Assembly: GCA_022705325.1 (NCBI GenBank)
Contig: JAKJER010000037.1
Coordinates: 1 to 62,313, forward strand
From: Planctomycetota bacterium
GTDB lineage: Bacteria; Planctomycetota; Phycisphaerae; SM23-33
Length of the DNA stretch: 62,313 bases
Direction: 5' to 3'
The stretch's first letter is position 1; each line of letters begins with the position of its first letter. The translations under genes were made by a program, and so were the position numbers. The notes under the pieces are model-generated. The model had not been told where the DNA came from and did not search any database. It saw only the letters and a list, made by a program, of their open reading frames with translations. This document shows positions 28,558 through 37,596 of the stretch, one piece after another.

Positions 28558-29802
28558 ATGATCGAGTTCACGTGCCAGGGTTGCCAGTCCGTTTTCCGCG
28601 TATCCCAGACGAAGGCCGGAGGAAAAGGGAAGTGTCCCAAGTGCGGGCAGGAGTTCGTCGTTCCCTCCCCAGCCGGGCCATCGCAGCCCGCCGTCCGCGT
28701 ATCCCTGCAGCCAGGTGACGACGGCCTGGTTCGCTACGTCTGCGGTTCGTGCGGGCGGGCGTTGACGTCGGCGTCGGCCCTGGCCGGCCAGACTCATCAC
28801 TGCCCGGCCTGCGGGTCGGCGGTGACGGTGCCCTCGGCCTCGCAGAGCGTCTGGGGCATGAGGGTTCGGCGGACGTGGCGGTGGGTGAAGGTGGCGGCCG
28901 CCGCGGTCGCCTCCGCTGTCGCCGCGTGGGTCCGCAAGCGCCGCGAGCACAAGCAGGCCAAGCAGGCCGCCCGCGCCGCGGAAAAATCGCTGCCGCCCCC
29001 TCGTGCGGAGGACGAGCCGGACGCCTCAACGCTCCCGGTTGTGCAGCGGGTGTTGGTTACCCCCGTGGACCGCCCTTCCGGCGGGGGCCTGGCCAGGACG
29101 GGCGAGACCGCCCTGGCGGAGGCGGCAGCCGAAGTCGTTCGCGAGGCCGCCGGCCTGCTGAGGGCCTCCAGCGGCGCCGTCGCCCAGCAGGGCCCGCACG
29201 GCATGGCGGGGCCCGGACCGGGGCGGGCGGTCTTCACCGGCGGCGGCGAGACGTTCAACGCGACGGTGCCCGACTACCGGGTCCTGTGGCGCGGCCGGCC
29301 TTCCTTCCTGCTGCTGCTGAAGCGCATCCTGTGGACGGCGGCGATGGTGCTGCTGTGGGGCACGATCTGCCTCTATCCCGTCTCGCGCGAGGCTTGGAAC
29401 GACCGGGCGCCGTGGGCAACGGGACTGATCGACTTCTACCTGGCCTACCGGGTCCTGGTCCTGATCATCGTGCTGGTCTACCTGGCGATCCGCCTGGGCT
29501 GGAGGACGATCCAGTTGAAGCAGACCCTCTACACCGTCACCACCGACCGCATCGAGGTCAAGAAGGGCATCATCAGCCGGAACATGGACAACGTCGACAT
29601 GTTCCGCGTGCAGGACGTCAAGCTCCGCCAGTCGATCCTCGATCGAATCCTCGGGATCGGGACGGTCCTGGTGATCACCAACGACCCCGTCCAGGACCTG
29701 CCCCATATATGGGGCATCGGCCGGCCCAAGAAGGTGTACGAAATCCTGAAAGAGGCGATGTTCCATTCCGACAAGCGCCGGGCCGTCATCCACACGTCCT
29801 GA
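28558..29802 (+). CDS. Zinc-ribbon and bacterial PH-domain membrane protein
   Basis: A 414-residue membrane protein. The N-terminus has two zinc-ribbon-like knuckles: FTCQGCQSVF with CPKCGQEFVVP (the MJ0042-type finger) and YVCGSCGRAL with HHCPACGSAV. A basic, Ala-rich linker follows. Two hydrophobic segments lie at about 285-308 (ILWTAAMVLLWGTICLYPV) and 327-347 (VLVLIIVLVYLAIRLG). The C-terminal YTVTTDRIEVKKGIISRN with DILG-type strands (RILGIGTVLVITND) is the bPH_2 (DUF304) fold. Such proteins are thought to sense or organise the membrane; the function is unknown. The ATG at 28558 sits directly before the first zinc knuckle, with AGGA eight bases upstream. Confidence 0.7.
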   Translation: MIEFTCQGCQSVFRVSQTKAGGKGKCPKCGQEFVVPSPAGPSQPAVRVSLQPGDDGLVRYVCGSCGRALTSASALAGQTHHCPACGSAVTVPSASQSVWGMRVRRTWRWVKVAAAAVASAVAAWVRKRREHKQAKQAARAAEKSLPPPRAEDEPDASTLPVVQRVLVTPVDRPSGGGLARTGETALAEAAAEVVREAAGLLRASSGAVAQQGPHGMAGPGPGRAVFTGGGETFNATVPDYRVLWRGRPSFLLLLKRILWTAAMVLLWGTICLYPVSREAWNDRAPWATGLIDFYLAYRVLVLIIVLVYLAIRLGWRTIQLKQTLYTVTTDRIEVKKGIISRNMDNVDMFRVQDVKLRQSILDRILGIGTVLVITNDPVQDLPHIWGIGRPKKVYEILKEAMFHSDKRRAVIHTS

Positions 29803-29844
29803 TGCGCGTTCGGCGGCCCGCATAGGTGGGCCGAGCGACGGCGG

Positions 29845-31323
29845 TCAGTGGTTCTTCTTATTCTTCTTTCCGGCACCCTTGCCCTTCTCGCCCGCGCCGG
29901 CGGCGGGGTTGTAGTCCGGGTTGGTCTTGGAGGGCATGAGGGCGTTGGTGCTCTTGAACCACGCCAGCAGGTCGTCCAGCAGCTCGTCGCGCTTGCCCTT
30001 GCGCGTGGCGGCCAGGTTGGTCCGCTCGCCGATGTCGTCGGCCAGGTTGTACAGCTCGACGGCGTTGTTGGCGTCGATCTTCTCGCGCCCGCCGTCGAGC
30101 ACCCACTCCTCATGGTAGAGCAGGAGCTTCCAGTCGCCCTTGTGGATGACGCTGACCGGTCGCGTGCGGAAGACCGGGTCGCGCCCGCGGGGCACGGGGC
30201 TGTTCAGGTAGCCGGGGAAGTGCCAGAAGATCGCCTCGCGCCGCAGCTTGCCCTCGCCCTTCATCAGCGGCAGGAGGCTCTCGCCGTCGAGCGTCTTGTC
30301 GGCGGGGGGGGCGGCGCCGGCGGCGGCCAGCGCGGTGGGGTAGAAGTCCACGTTGAGCACGGGCGTGTCGCAGGTCGTGCCGGGCTTGATCGTGCCCGGC
30401 CAGTACGCCAGCATGGGCACGCGGATGCCGCCCTCGTAGTAGGCGCCCTTGGCCCCGCGCAGGGGCTCCTGCGAGGAGGCGGGCGTAGCTCCGTTGTCGG
30501 AGGTGAAGATCACCAGCGTGTCCTTCTCCAGGCCCAGCTCGCGGAGCTTGGCCAGCACGATGCCCACGCCGTCGTCCATGTCATAGGTGCAGGCGGCGTA
30601 GAGGGCCTTGTCGTGCTGCTTGCCGCCGGGCTTGGCCTTGAACTTCGCCAGGGTTTCCTTGCGAGCCTGCTGGGCGGTGTGGATGGCGTGATGGGCGACG
30701 TAGGCCAGAAACGGGCGATCCTTGTTCTTCTCGATGAACTCGCATGCGGCCCGGGTGATGGAGTAGATCCGCTTGGGGTCGTCGGCGTCGCCCTGGGTGG
30801 GTGTGGGCATGGCCGTGTCGAAGCCCTGACCGGACGGGCTGGTCGGCCCTGTGCCGCCGCCCAGGTGCCACTTGCCGAACATGGCCGTCGCGTATCCGGC
30901 GGCCTTCATCGCCTCAGCCAGCGTGACGTTCTCGGGCGGCAGGTCCTGGCGGTTGGGGATGGGGATCATCCGCATGAGGTTCTTCGGCCCGCGGTCGGTG
31001 CTGCCGACGGCATACACGCCGTGGCGCGGGGTGTACTGGCCGGAGATCAGGCAGGCTCGGCTGGGGGCGCAGTTGCCCGCGCAGGAGTACGCGCAGGTGA
31101 AGCTCATGCCCTCGCGGGCGATGCGGTCGAGGTTGGGCGTCTCGTAGAAGTCCGACCCGGCGTAGCCGGCGTCCTTCCAGCCCTGGTCGTCGGCGAAGAG
31201 GATGACGATGTTCGGCGGACGGCGCCTGGGGGCGTTCTCCGCGCGAGCGCCGCGAAAACCGGTCACCCATGCGGCGCCGGTGGCGGCGCCGACCCAACTC
31301 AAGAACTCTCGCCTCGAAATCAT
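29845..31323 (-). CDS. Tat-exported type I sulfatase
   Basis: A 492-residue sulfatase. It has a twin-arginine leader (ISRREFLSWVGAATGAAWV), the first-strand metal site FADDQGW at 43-49 and the formylglycine motif CAPSRA, with Cys85. Further active-site parts are AMFGKWHLGG and VIFTSDNGATP. The protein ends in a Lys-rich tail (KGKGAGKKNKKNH). The start at 31323 is supported by AAAGGAG eight bases upstream. It is an arylsulfatase A-like member, probably acting on sulfated glycans. The upstream gene on the same strand ends 75 bases away, with a palindrome between them. Confidence 0.9.
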   Translation of the reverse strand: MISRREFLSWVGAATGAAWVTGFRGARAENAPRRRPPNIVILFADDQGWKDAGYAGSDFYETPNLDRIAREGMSFTCAYSCAGNCAPSRACLISGQYTPRHGVYAVGSTDRGPKNLMRMIPIPNRQDLPPENVTLAEAMKAAGYATAMFGKWHLGGGTGPTSPSGQGFDTAMPTPTQGDADDPKRIYSITRAACEFIEKNKDRPFLAYVAHHAIHTAQQARKETLAKFKAKPGGKQHDKALYAACTYDMDDGVGIVLAKLRELGLEKDTLVIFTSDNGATPASSQEPLRGAKGAYYEGGIRVPMLAYWPGTIKPGTTCDTPVLNVDFYPTALAAAGAAPPADKTLDGESLLPLMKGEGKLRREAIFWHFPGYLNSPVPRGRDPVFRTRPVSVIHKGDWKLLLYHEEWVLDGGREKIDANNAVELYNLADDIGERTNLAATRKGKRDELLDDLLAWFKSTNALMPSKTNPDYNPAAGAGEKGKGAGKKNKKNH

Positions 31324-31343
31324 GCCGATGCTCCTTTCCCAAA

Positions 31344-31367
31344 GCCCACGGAAGGCTTTCCGTGGGC
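31344..31367. repeat. 24-bp palindromic repeat, intergenic copy
   Basis: GCCCACGGAAGG followed by its near-complement CTTTCCGTGGGC. The same element, as a perfect palindrome, lies inside the coding sequence of the large dihaem/FGE-like gene at 50081-50104. Here it lies in the leader of the sulfatase gene. Confidence 0.8.
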
Positions 31368-31398
31368 TTGACGTCACGGCGCGCTCGGCGTTCGGATG

Positions 31399-32388
31399 TC
31401 AGACCCGTTCGCTCAGCAGCCTGTGCAGGGCGGGGATGGTCGCGCGGTGGTCCCCGCGGATGTAGTAGCTCGTCCCGCCGTCGGCCACGGTGCGGACCAG
31501 GACCGTCTTGTACGGACGATAGTAGTACTCGGGCGAGTCCTTGGGGGCCTCGGCGTGCAGGTCGCCCGACAGGTGCAGCAGGTCGAAGACCGCCGACGTG
31601 AAGTGGCAGATCTCGCGCCCTTGCGCCGAGGCCACGTTGCGGGCCATCGACAGGGCCTTGAGGTAGACCTCCGGGCCCATGACGGCTGTGCCGCAGCAGA
31701 TCACCACGCCGCCTTCGAGGTTCTCCACCTCGCGGGCGAAGATGAGGAAGTCGCGGTAGCTGGCGGCGCCGGTGGCGGCGGCGTCGAAATTCGGATGCTC
31801 GTGCAGGATGTCGTAGCCGATGCCCACGTGCACGGTCGCGGGCACGGACGCCTCGTAGGCCGCCGCGAAGACGGACGCGTCGCGGTGGGGCAGGCCCGCG
31901 GTTCCGGCGGGCCCGCAGCCGGCGGCGACGGCCCGGCCCAACGCTTCGCCCATGCCCAGCCCCTCGGCGGCGCCGGCGGAGACAATGTCGTTGATCTCGG
32001 CGGTCTCCCGCCACAGTCCGAATTGCCCGCGACGGATATAGTTCGCTACCGACTCGGAGGTCGCGCCGATGCGGGCCAACTCGTAGTCGTGAACGCAGCC
32101 GGCCCCGTTCAGGGCCACCAGGCTGATCCAGCCCCGGCGGATGAAGTCGATGACGTAGCGGCTGAGGCCCTGCTTGATCACGTGGGCGCCCATGAGCAGG
32201 ATGACGGCCCGCCCGTCGCGGCGGGCGGCGACGACGGCGTCGGCCAGCGGGGGCAGGTGCGCATGCTCGAAGGGCAGGGGGCTCTGGCCGACCTCCAGCA
32301 GGTCGTCCAGGGCGACCAGATGTTGCCGCTGCGCCAGCGGGAGGATCTGCAAGCGGCTTCGGTCGAACTGCGGGTAGCGGCTTGGCAT
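31399..32388 (-). CDS. Conserved protein, possibly deoxyhypusine-synthase-like Rossmann fold
   Basis: A 329-residue cytoplasmic protein with no signal peptide. Well-ordered motifs include VILLMGAHVIKQGLS, LVALNGAGCVHDYELA, IGATSESVANYIRRGQFG, VICCGTAVMGPEVYLKAL and YIRGDHRATIPALHRLL near the C-terminus. The GAHVIKxGL and NGAGxxHDxE pattern is reminiscent of the NAD-binding fold of deoxyhypusine synthase, but the catalytic Lys context is not obvious, so the assignment is tentative. The start at 32388 (MPSRYPQF) has TGGAG about seven bases upstream; the frame stays open further upstream but looks non-coding. It is probably co-transcribed with the sulfatase downstream. Confidence 0.5.
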   Translation of the reverse strand: MPSRYPQFDRSRLQILPLAQRQHLVALDDLLEVGQSPLPFEHAHLPPLADAVVAARRDGRAVILLMGAHVIKQGLSRYVIDFIRRGWISLVALNGAGCVHDYELARIGATSESVANYIRRGQFGLWRETAEINDIVSAGAAEGLGMGEALGRAVAAGCGPAGTAGLPHRDASVFAAAYEASVPATVHVGIGYDILHEHPNFDAAATGAASYRDFLIFAREVENLEGGVVICCGTAVMGPEVYLKALSMARNVASAQGREICHFTSAVFDLLHLSGDLHAEAPKDSPEYYYRPYKTVLVRTVADGGTSYYIRGDHRATIPALHRLLSERV

Positions 32389-32973
32389 TGCGTTCTCCAG
32401 TTGCGTCAGAAGATACCCCTCCGCCACGGGATCGTCCACAGGAAAGACCCGCCTGCAAAGACCCCGCGCGAGGCTTTCCGCCGGGCCGGGGATTTTGCTT
32501 GAAAACCATCCGGAGGCAAGGACAATGGGCGGCACGAACATCGCGGAGGCTGTCCGACGGACAGCCTTCGGTCGGGGCGTCTACCCCCTGCCGTCGGGAC
32601 CATGGAATTCCTTCACGGCGGGGGGTTCTTGTTTGGGCATTCTGGAGGCCTTCCGCCGCCGCTTCTTCGCCGGTCAACCGGTGCACCGAAAAAAAAGAAG
32701 CAGACCTAGCGGGGGAGACTAGGTCTGCTGGGAGTTGGGCCGGGAAAGGAGGGAGAAAACCGGGCCCAACTCTGGGTCGTCATGTTTTTACCTGACCGTA
32801 TAACTACCTGTCAAGTGCATAGGCAAGATACATTCTGCTCGGCTTCAATTCAACTGAGATTTACTGTCGCAGGAGGAAATTCCCACCTACAAATACGGGG
32901 TCGCCAGGCCTTCCAGGGATTTTCCGCGCGTTTGGCCTTTGGGGGCGATAGAATCGGCAGGCGGTACAAGACT
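32389..32973. other. Gene-free stretch with palindrome and double hairpin
   Basis: 585 bases between divergent genes without a convincing protein. It holds a perfect 10-bp inverted repeat around one base at 32547-32567 (AGGCTGTCCG and complement), an A-run at 32689-32696, the double hairpin at 32700-32772, and a T-run at 32784-32788. The last 150 bases are AT-richer and probably carry the promoter of the channel gene. Confidence 0.6.
32700..32772. ncRNA. Candidate structured RNA: two tandem hairpins
   Basis: Hairpin 1 pairs GCAGACCTAG (32700-32709) with CTAGGTCTGC (32719-32728), loop CGGGGGAGA. Hairpin 2 pairs GAGTTGGGCC (32732-32741) with GGCCCAACTC (32763-32772); its loop contains AAAGGAGGGAG, which looks like a ribosome-binding site. 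An A-run precedes and a T-run follows (32784-32788). Possible readings are a regulatory leader, a small RNA, or a terminator pair. The strand is unknown and no Rfam family is recognised. Confidence 0.4.
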
Positions 32974-34083
32974 ATGCAGGAGCGACAGTTGAGCAACGAA
33001 ACGGCGACGGGGAGCGGGGCTGCTGGGAGCGAATCGCCCCCCGGCCAGGCCGAGCCGCGCCGCTGTTCCCATCCCGGGTGCGATCAGGTCGCCTGGGCCG
33101 ACTCGCCGGCCGGACGGTGCCTCTGCCACTCGCCCCAGAACGGCGTGTCGAGCGAGACGGCCCGGGCGGTCTGGGAGGCAGCCCGGCACAAGGCGGCCGA
33201 CCCGGGTGGATGCTCGTTCGCCGGGTGGCACTTCCCGGCCGACCCGGACGAGCGGCTGTTCACCGCCACGGTCTTCGCGGGCGACGCGGTGTTTCACGGG
33301 GCGGCCTTTGCCGCGCAGACGGGCTTTCTGGCTGCGCGGTTCACGGGCGCCGCCATATTCGACAATGCGGTCTTTCATGGCGACGCGTGGTTCATCGACG
33401 CCGACTTCGCCGGCGACGTCCGCTTCCACGGCGTTCGATTTCACGGCGACGCGGACTTCGAGGGGGCGTTCTTCCACGCCGGGGCGTGGTTCGGCAACTG
33501 CTCGTTTCAGGACGGACGGGACATCCAGGTGGACCTGCCCTCGGTGGAACTGCCCCTGGTGGCCCCGCGTCCGTTTCAGCGCCGCCAGGAGGGCGAGACG
33601 GCCTACCGTCTGGCCAAGCAGGCCGCCGTCGCGCGCGGCGACTACCGCCGGGCCGGGCACTACCACTACGCCGAGCAGGCCGCCCATGAGCACGGCAACC
33701 GCATTCGTTGCGGGATGAGGCCCTGGCGCCTGCGGTTCTGGATGTGCATGCTCGAACTCATCTTCGCCAGGGTGGTCTTCGGCTACGGCGAGAAGCCGCA
33801 GCGGGCCCTGCTGGCCGGTGTGGGCCTGATCGTCGCGATGGCCCTGCTGTATTTCGCCGTCGGCGGGATCGCTCCCAGCTCGCTGCCGCTGGTCGAACAG
33901 GCCGGCTACCGCCCCAGTTTCGGCGAGTGCATCCACTTCAGCGCCGTCACCTTCACCACCATCGGCTACGGCGACCTGGTGCCCAAGAGTTCCATCCGCC
34001 TGTTGGCCGACGCCGAGGGCTTTCTCGGCGCAGCCCTGATGGCCCTGTTCGTGGTCGGCCTGGCCAGGTTGTACATGCGGTAG
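32974..34083 (+). CDS. Pentapeptide-repeat protein fused to a two-TM potassium channel
   Basis: A 369-residue membrane protein. The cytoplasmic N-terminus has a Cys/His cluster (CSHPGCDQVAW, RCLCHSP) that could bind zinc. It is followed by about 75 residues of pentapeptide-like repeats with Phe every fifth residue (FAGDAVFHGAAF, FHGDAWFIDADFAGDVRF), predicted to form a quadrilateral beta-helix. A helical linker leads to TM1 (ALLAGVGLIVAMALLYFAV), the pore loop with selectivity filter TTIGYGDLVP, and TM2 at the C-terminus (LGAALMALFVVGLARLYM). The filter predicts potassium selectivity. The repeat domain probably gates or anchors the channel. The start at 32974 precedes the hydrophilic N-terminus; there is no clear ribosome site. 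Confidence 0.85.
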   Translation: MQERQLSNETATGSGAAGSESPPGQAEPRRCSHPGCDQVAWADSPAGRCLCHSPQNGVSSETARAVWEAARHKAADPGGCSFAGWHFPADPDERLFTATVFAGDAVFHGAAFAAQTGFLAARFTGAAIFDNAVFHGDAWFIDADFAGDVRFHGVRFHGDADFEGAFFHAGAWFGNCSFQDGRDIQVDLPSVELPLVAPRPFQRRQEGETAYRLAKQAAVARGDYRRAGHYHYAEQAAHEHGNRIRCGMRPWRLRFWMCMLELIFARVVFGYGEKPQRALLAGVGLIVAMALLYFAVGGIAPSSLPLVEQAGYRPSFGECIHFSAVTFTTIGYGDLVPKSSIRLLADAEGFLGAALMALFVVGLARLYMR

Positions 34084-34260
34084 CAAAGAGCAAACGAAAG
34101 ACACCCGAGCCCCCCGCGGACGAGAAGGACGGATGCGGAAGCATTGTCCTTCTGGTGCTTTTCGTCCCTGACGTCCTTTTCAACATACCGCAGGTCCCGC
34201 CTTCTCCTGCCGATAAGATGTACATCTGTCAGCCGTCAACTCCTTTGGCAAGGGAACCTG

Positions 34261-37200
34261 ATGAAAGCAACTTGGAAAACGTGTGCCCGTCCCTGGGCGG
34301 TGCGCGGAGCCGTGGTTGTGGCGGTCGTGCTGGGCGCGTGCGAGATGGCGCCGGCGCAGCCGACGCCGACAGCCCAGCAGGCCCTGCGGGTCGGCCAGGA
34401 GGCCCTGAAGGCCAAGAAGCTCGACCAGGCCGTGGCCAGCTTCAACCAGGCCATCGCCCTGGACGACAAGCTCCACGAAGCCTACTTCGGGCGGGCGGTG
34501 GCTTACCTGGCCGCGGGCAAGCTCGCCCAGGCCTACGCCGACGTCACCAAGGCCATCACGCTGGACGGCAGCCAGCCGCACTACTACTGCTTCCGCGGAC
34601 AACTGGTCACCGGCTCCAACCACCCCAAGCGTCTCGAGATGGCCCTGGCCGACTTCTCGACCGCCATCCAGAAGAAGGCCGACTACGTCGAGGCGTACGT
34701 CCTGCGGTCGCGCCTGCTGAGCATGGCCGGGCAGTTCCCCCTGGCCCTGGCCGACTGCGACCGGGCCCTGCAACTGGCCCCCAAGGACCTGTCGCTCTAC
34801 GACCTGCGGGCCCGCGTGTACCTGGTGGGCTACCACGACCCGCTGGCGGCCATTCGGGAGTACACCAAGGCCATCGAGCTCGCCCCGTCCAACGGCCTGG
34901 GCTACCTGGCCCGGGCGGAGGTGTGCCTGGCCGCGGGCGACCTGGCCAAGGCGATGGAGGACCTGGACCAGGCGGCCAGACTGCTCCCCAACGAGCCGCG
35001 GACGTACTGGCTGCGGGCGCAGGTCTACCAGCGACAGGGCGATCTGCCCAAGCGGATCGACGCCCTGGGCGAGGCCATCAAACGCAGCCCCCAGTCGCAC
35101 AACCTCTACAACGAGCGCGGGGCGGCGATGGTGCTGGCGGGGCAGTTCGACAAAGCCGCCCGCGAGTTGGACAAGGCCGTCGAACTCAAGGACAGCCCCA
35201 ACTACCGCGACACCCGCGCGTGGGCCTACTTCTACGGCGGGCGGACGATGCTCGCCCTGGCCGACGCCAACAAGGCCGAGGACCTCGACCGCAACTACCC
35301 CATGAGCAAGGTGCTCCGCTACCGCGTGCGGTTCGCCGGCGGCGAGGTCGAGAAGGCCGTCCAGGCCATCCTGGGCGACCTGAAGGCCATTCGCGCGGGC
35401 GACCCCACGCTGCCGGTGATCCAGTACTTGCTGGGCCTCTGCCCGCTGGAGGACCTCCAGGCCCAGTACCCGCAGTACTGGGAAGACTACCGCCTGATGA
35501 CCCGCGACTACGGCCCCCAGCAGGTGGCCGCCGCGCAGAAGTTCGTGGACGCCGAGACCGCCGCCCGCTTCAAGCCTGTCAGCGTCTTCGCCTTCCAGGC
35601 GCCCACGCTGGACGGCGGGGTCTTCGATTTCTCCGCCGTCAACGCCGCCCGGCAACTGGTGGTCTACGTGATGGACCCGACCCAGGCGGACGCCCAGTCC
35701 GCCACGCGGGCCGCTCAGAAACTCCACCAGGACCGCAACCGCCACGACCTGTCCGTCGTGGGACTGGTGGCCCCACCGGGCTACAAGGGCGGGCCCGTCA
35801 AGGCCGACCTCGCCGCCCTGGCCTCGGCGACCAAGAGCCACCTGGGCGCGTGCGGCGCGGATTTCCCCTGCGTGATCGACCCCACCGGCATCGTCATCGA
35901 CCGCTACTGGGCCATGCTCAGCCGGATCAAGGACTCGGCGATGGTCGGCTTCTTCGCCTTTCCGCTCCGGGCCCAGGGGACCAGCGGCGGAGCGCTGTCC
36001 GCCGCCGTCGCCCGCGAGACCCCAAGGCCCGTCGAGTACCTCCACCAGAGCGTCCTCAAGCTCTACGGGTTGCAGGCCCCCGCCGACGTCGACCCGCTGG
36101 GCGGGCAAAACCCCCAGGCGCCCGAAGTGACGCTGGTGGACCAGCGGGGAAAGTCCCATCGCCTGAGCGACTATCGCGACCAGGTGGTCGTGCTCGTGCT
36201 GCTGTCGCGCGACTGCCCGCGATGCAAGCTCCAGTTGGGCTTCCTGGAAGAACTGTACAGGACGCACGGTCCGGCCGCCCGATCCAGCAAGCCCGCCCTC
36301 CAGGTGCTGGGCGTGTGCGTGGACGCCTCGGGCGATTCGCTCAGCAAGATGATCGCCGAGCGCGGCTACACGTTCCCCATCGGGCCGGACAACGGCTGGG
36401 CCGCCCGCGGCGCCTACCGCTACACGGGCCCGGCGCCCGAGACGTTCGTGATCGCCCCGGGCGGGGCGATCCGCTGGCGGCACCGCGACCATCACGGCCC
36501 GCTCAACGACGTGCTGAAGATGGAGATCCTGACGCTGCTGGGCCAGCCCACCGCGCCGCTGCTGGTGGAGGGCGGCTTCAGCGGCGGTCGGGCCTGCCAG
36601 GTCTGCCACGAGAAGGCCCACGTCGACGGGTCGTTCACCCGCCACGCCTGCGCGTGGGAGACGCTGGTCCGCCTCGGCAAGCACGAGGATCCGCAATGCG
36701 TGCGGTGTCACGTGACCGGCTACGGACAGAGCGGCGGGTTCCTCTCGGACAAGACCACCCCGCACCTGGCCGGCGTGCAGTGCGAGAGCTGCCACGGCCC
36801 GTCCGGGTGCCCCAAGTTCACCGGCCAGCCCCGCGTCGACATGCCCCCGGCCGTCTGCGAGACCTGCCACGACGCCAAGCACTCGCCGATGTTCGACTTC
36901 GCCGCCGCCCGCAAGAAGGTGCTGCACAACCAGGCCGAGCAGATCCTCAAGCTGCCCGCCGACCAGCGCCAGCGGAAGCTGGCCGAGCTGTGCAGCGGGG
37001 GGCGGGAGATCTTCGACCCCGAGCGGGCGTTCGTCGGCTCGGACGCCTGCGGGCGCTGCCATCCCACCGAGTATGCCGCCATGCGCGGCGGCAAGCACGC
37101 CAAGGCGATGCAGTCGCTGCTGGCCCCGCCCGCCGACGCCCGACTGCCCGCGCACAAGCGGGTCGCCGGCGGCATCGACAAGCCCGACTGCCTCCGCTGC

Positions 37201-37509
37201 CACGTGACCGGCTTCGGCCGGACCGGCGGGTTCCCCGCCCAGCCGCCCCCCAAGCCCGCCGAGCACGCCCTGGCCGGCGTCGGCTGCGAGAGCTGCCACG
37301 GTCCGGGCCAGGCCCACGCCGCCGACGTGAAGGCCCCGCGGGCCATCCTCAAGCTCGGCGGCACGTGCAACGAGTGCAACATCATGCCCGTCTGCCGACA
37401 GTGCCACGACGCCGACAACTCGCCCACGTTCAACTACCGCGAGGCCCTCAAGCAAATGCGCCACGCCACCGGCCAGGCCCGCACGACGCCCGGGCCCCTG
37501 CCAGAGTGA
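34261..37509 (+). CDS. TPR - double thioredoxin-like - octahaem cytochrome c fusion
   Basis: A 1082-residue exported protein. The leader is VVVAVVLGAC, which could be a lipobox. AAGGGA lies eight bases before the ATG. About 40-330 are TPR repeats (for example AVASFNQAIALDDKLHEAYF). About 400-560 is an AhpC/TSA-like thioredoxin fold without a Cys pair. About 620-770 is a second one (VTLVDQRGKSHRLSDYRDQV) with a redox motif CPRC at 652-655. Residues 779-1049 carry eight CxxCH haem sites in a cytochrome c554-like arrangement (first CQVCH at 779, last CRQCH at 1045) plus one degenerate CNECN. It probably moves electrons in the periplasm and may link thiol redox to haem. I know of no characterised protein with this full architecture. 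A terminator-like hairpin follows. Confidence 0.85.
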   Translation: MKATWKTCARPWAVRGAVVVAVVLGACEMAPAQPTPTAQQALRVGQEALKAKKLDQAVASFNQAIALDDKLHEAYFGRAVAYLAAGKLAQAYADVTKAITLDGSQPHYYCFRGQLVTGSNHPKRLEMALADFSTAIQKKADYVEAYVLRSRLLSMAGQFPLALADCDRALQLAPKDLSLYDLRARVYLVGYHDPLAAIREYTKAIELAPSNGLGYLARAEVCLAAGDLAKAMEDLDQAARLLPNEPRTYWLRAQVYQRQGDLPKRIDALGEAIKRSPQSHNLYNERGAAMVLAGQFDKAARELDKAVELKDSPNYRDTRAWAYFYGGRTMLALADANKAEDLDRNYPMSKVLRYRVRFAGGEVEKAVQAILGDLKAIRAGDPTLPVIQYLLGLCPLEDLQAQYPQYWEDYRLMTRDYGPQQVAAAQKFVDAETAARFKPVSVFAFQAPTLDGGVFDFSAVNAARQLVVYVMDPTQADAQSATRAAQKLHQDRNRHDLSVVGLVAPPGYKGGPVKADLAALASATKSHLGACGADFPCVIDPTGIVIDRYWAMLSRIKDSAMVGFFAFPLRAQGTSGGALSAAVARETPRPVEYLHQSVLKLYGLQAPADVDPLGGQNPQAPEVTLVDQRGKSHRLSDYRDQVVVLVLLSRDCPRCKLQLGFLEELYRTHGPAARSSKPALQVLGVCVDASGDSLSKMIAERGYTFPIGPDNGWAARGAYRYTGPAPETFVIAPGGAIRWRHRDHHGPLNDVLKMEILTLLGQPTAPLLVEGGFSGGRACQVCHEKAHVDGSFTRHACAWETLVRLGKHEDPQCVRCHVTGYGQSGGFLSDKTTPHLAGVQCESCHGPSGCPKFTGQPRVDMPPAVCETCHDAKHSPMFDFAAARKKVLHNQAEQILKLPADQRQRKLAELCSGGREIFDPERAFVGSDACGRCHPTEYAAMRGGKHAKAMQSLLAPPADARLPAHKRVAGGIDKPDCLRCHVTGFGRTGGFPAQPPPKPAEHALAGVGCESCHGPGQAHAADVKAPRAILKLGGTCNECNIMPVCRQCHDADNSPTFNYREALKQMRHATGQARTTPGPLPE

Positions 37510-37540
37510 CGGCGACAACCCAGCCAGGTGCATGGAAACA

Positions 37541-37570
37541 AGAAGCCCGTCCCCAGGGGACGGGCTTCTT
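37541..37570. terminator. Bidirectional terminator-like hairpin between convergent genes
   Basis: AGAAGCCCGTCCCC pairs with GGGGACGGGCTTCT around one base (the inner pairs must open to form the loop). It sits between the stop of the cytochrome gene and the stop of the PEP-CTERM gene on the other strand. Only short T-runs flank it. Confidence 0.65.
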
Positions 37571-37596
37571 CGTATTCGGGGGGTTGATGTTCTTCT

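Noticed and set aside
34180..37533. A 1117-codon open frame on the minus strand opposite the TPR-cytochrome gene
   Set aside because: It shows no motif or domain, while the plus-strand gene has eight haem motifs, TPRs and a ribosome site.
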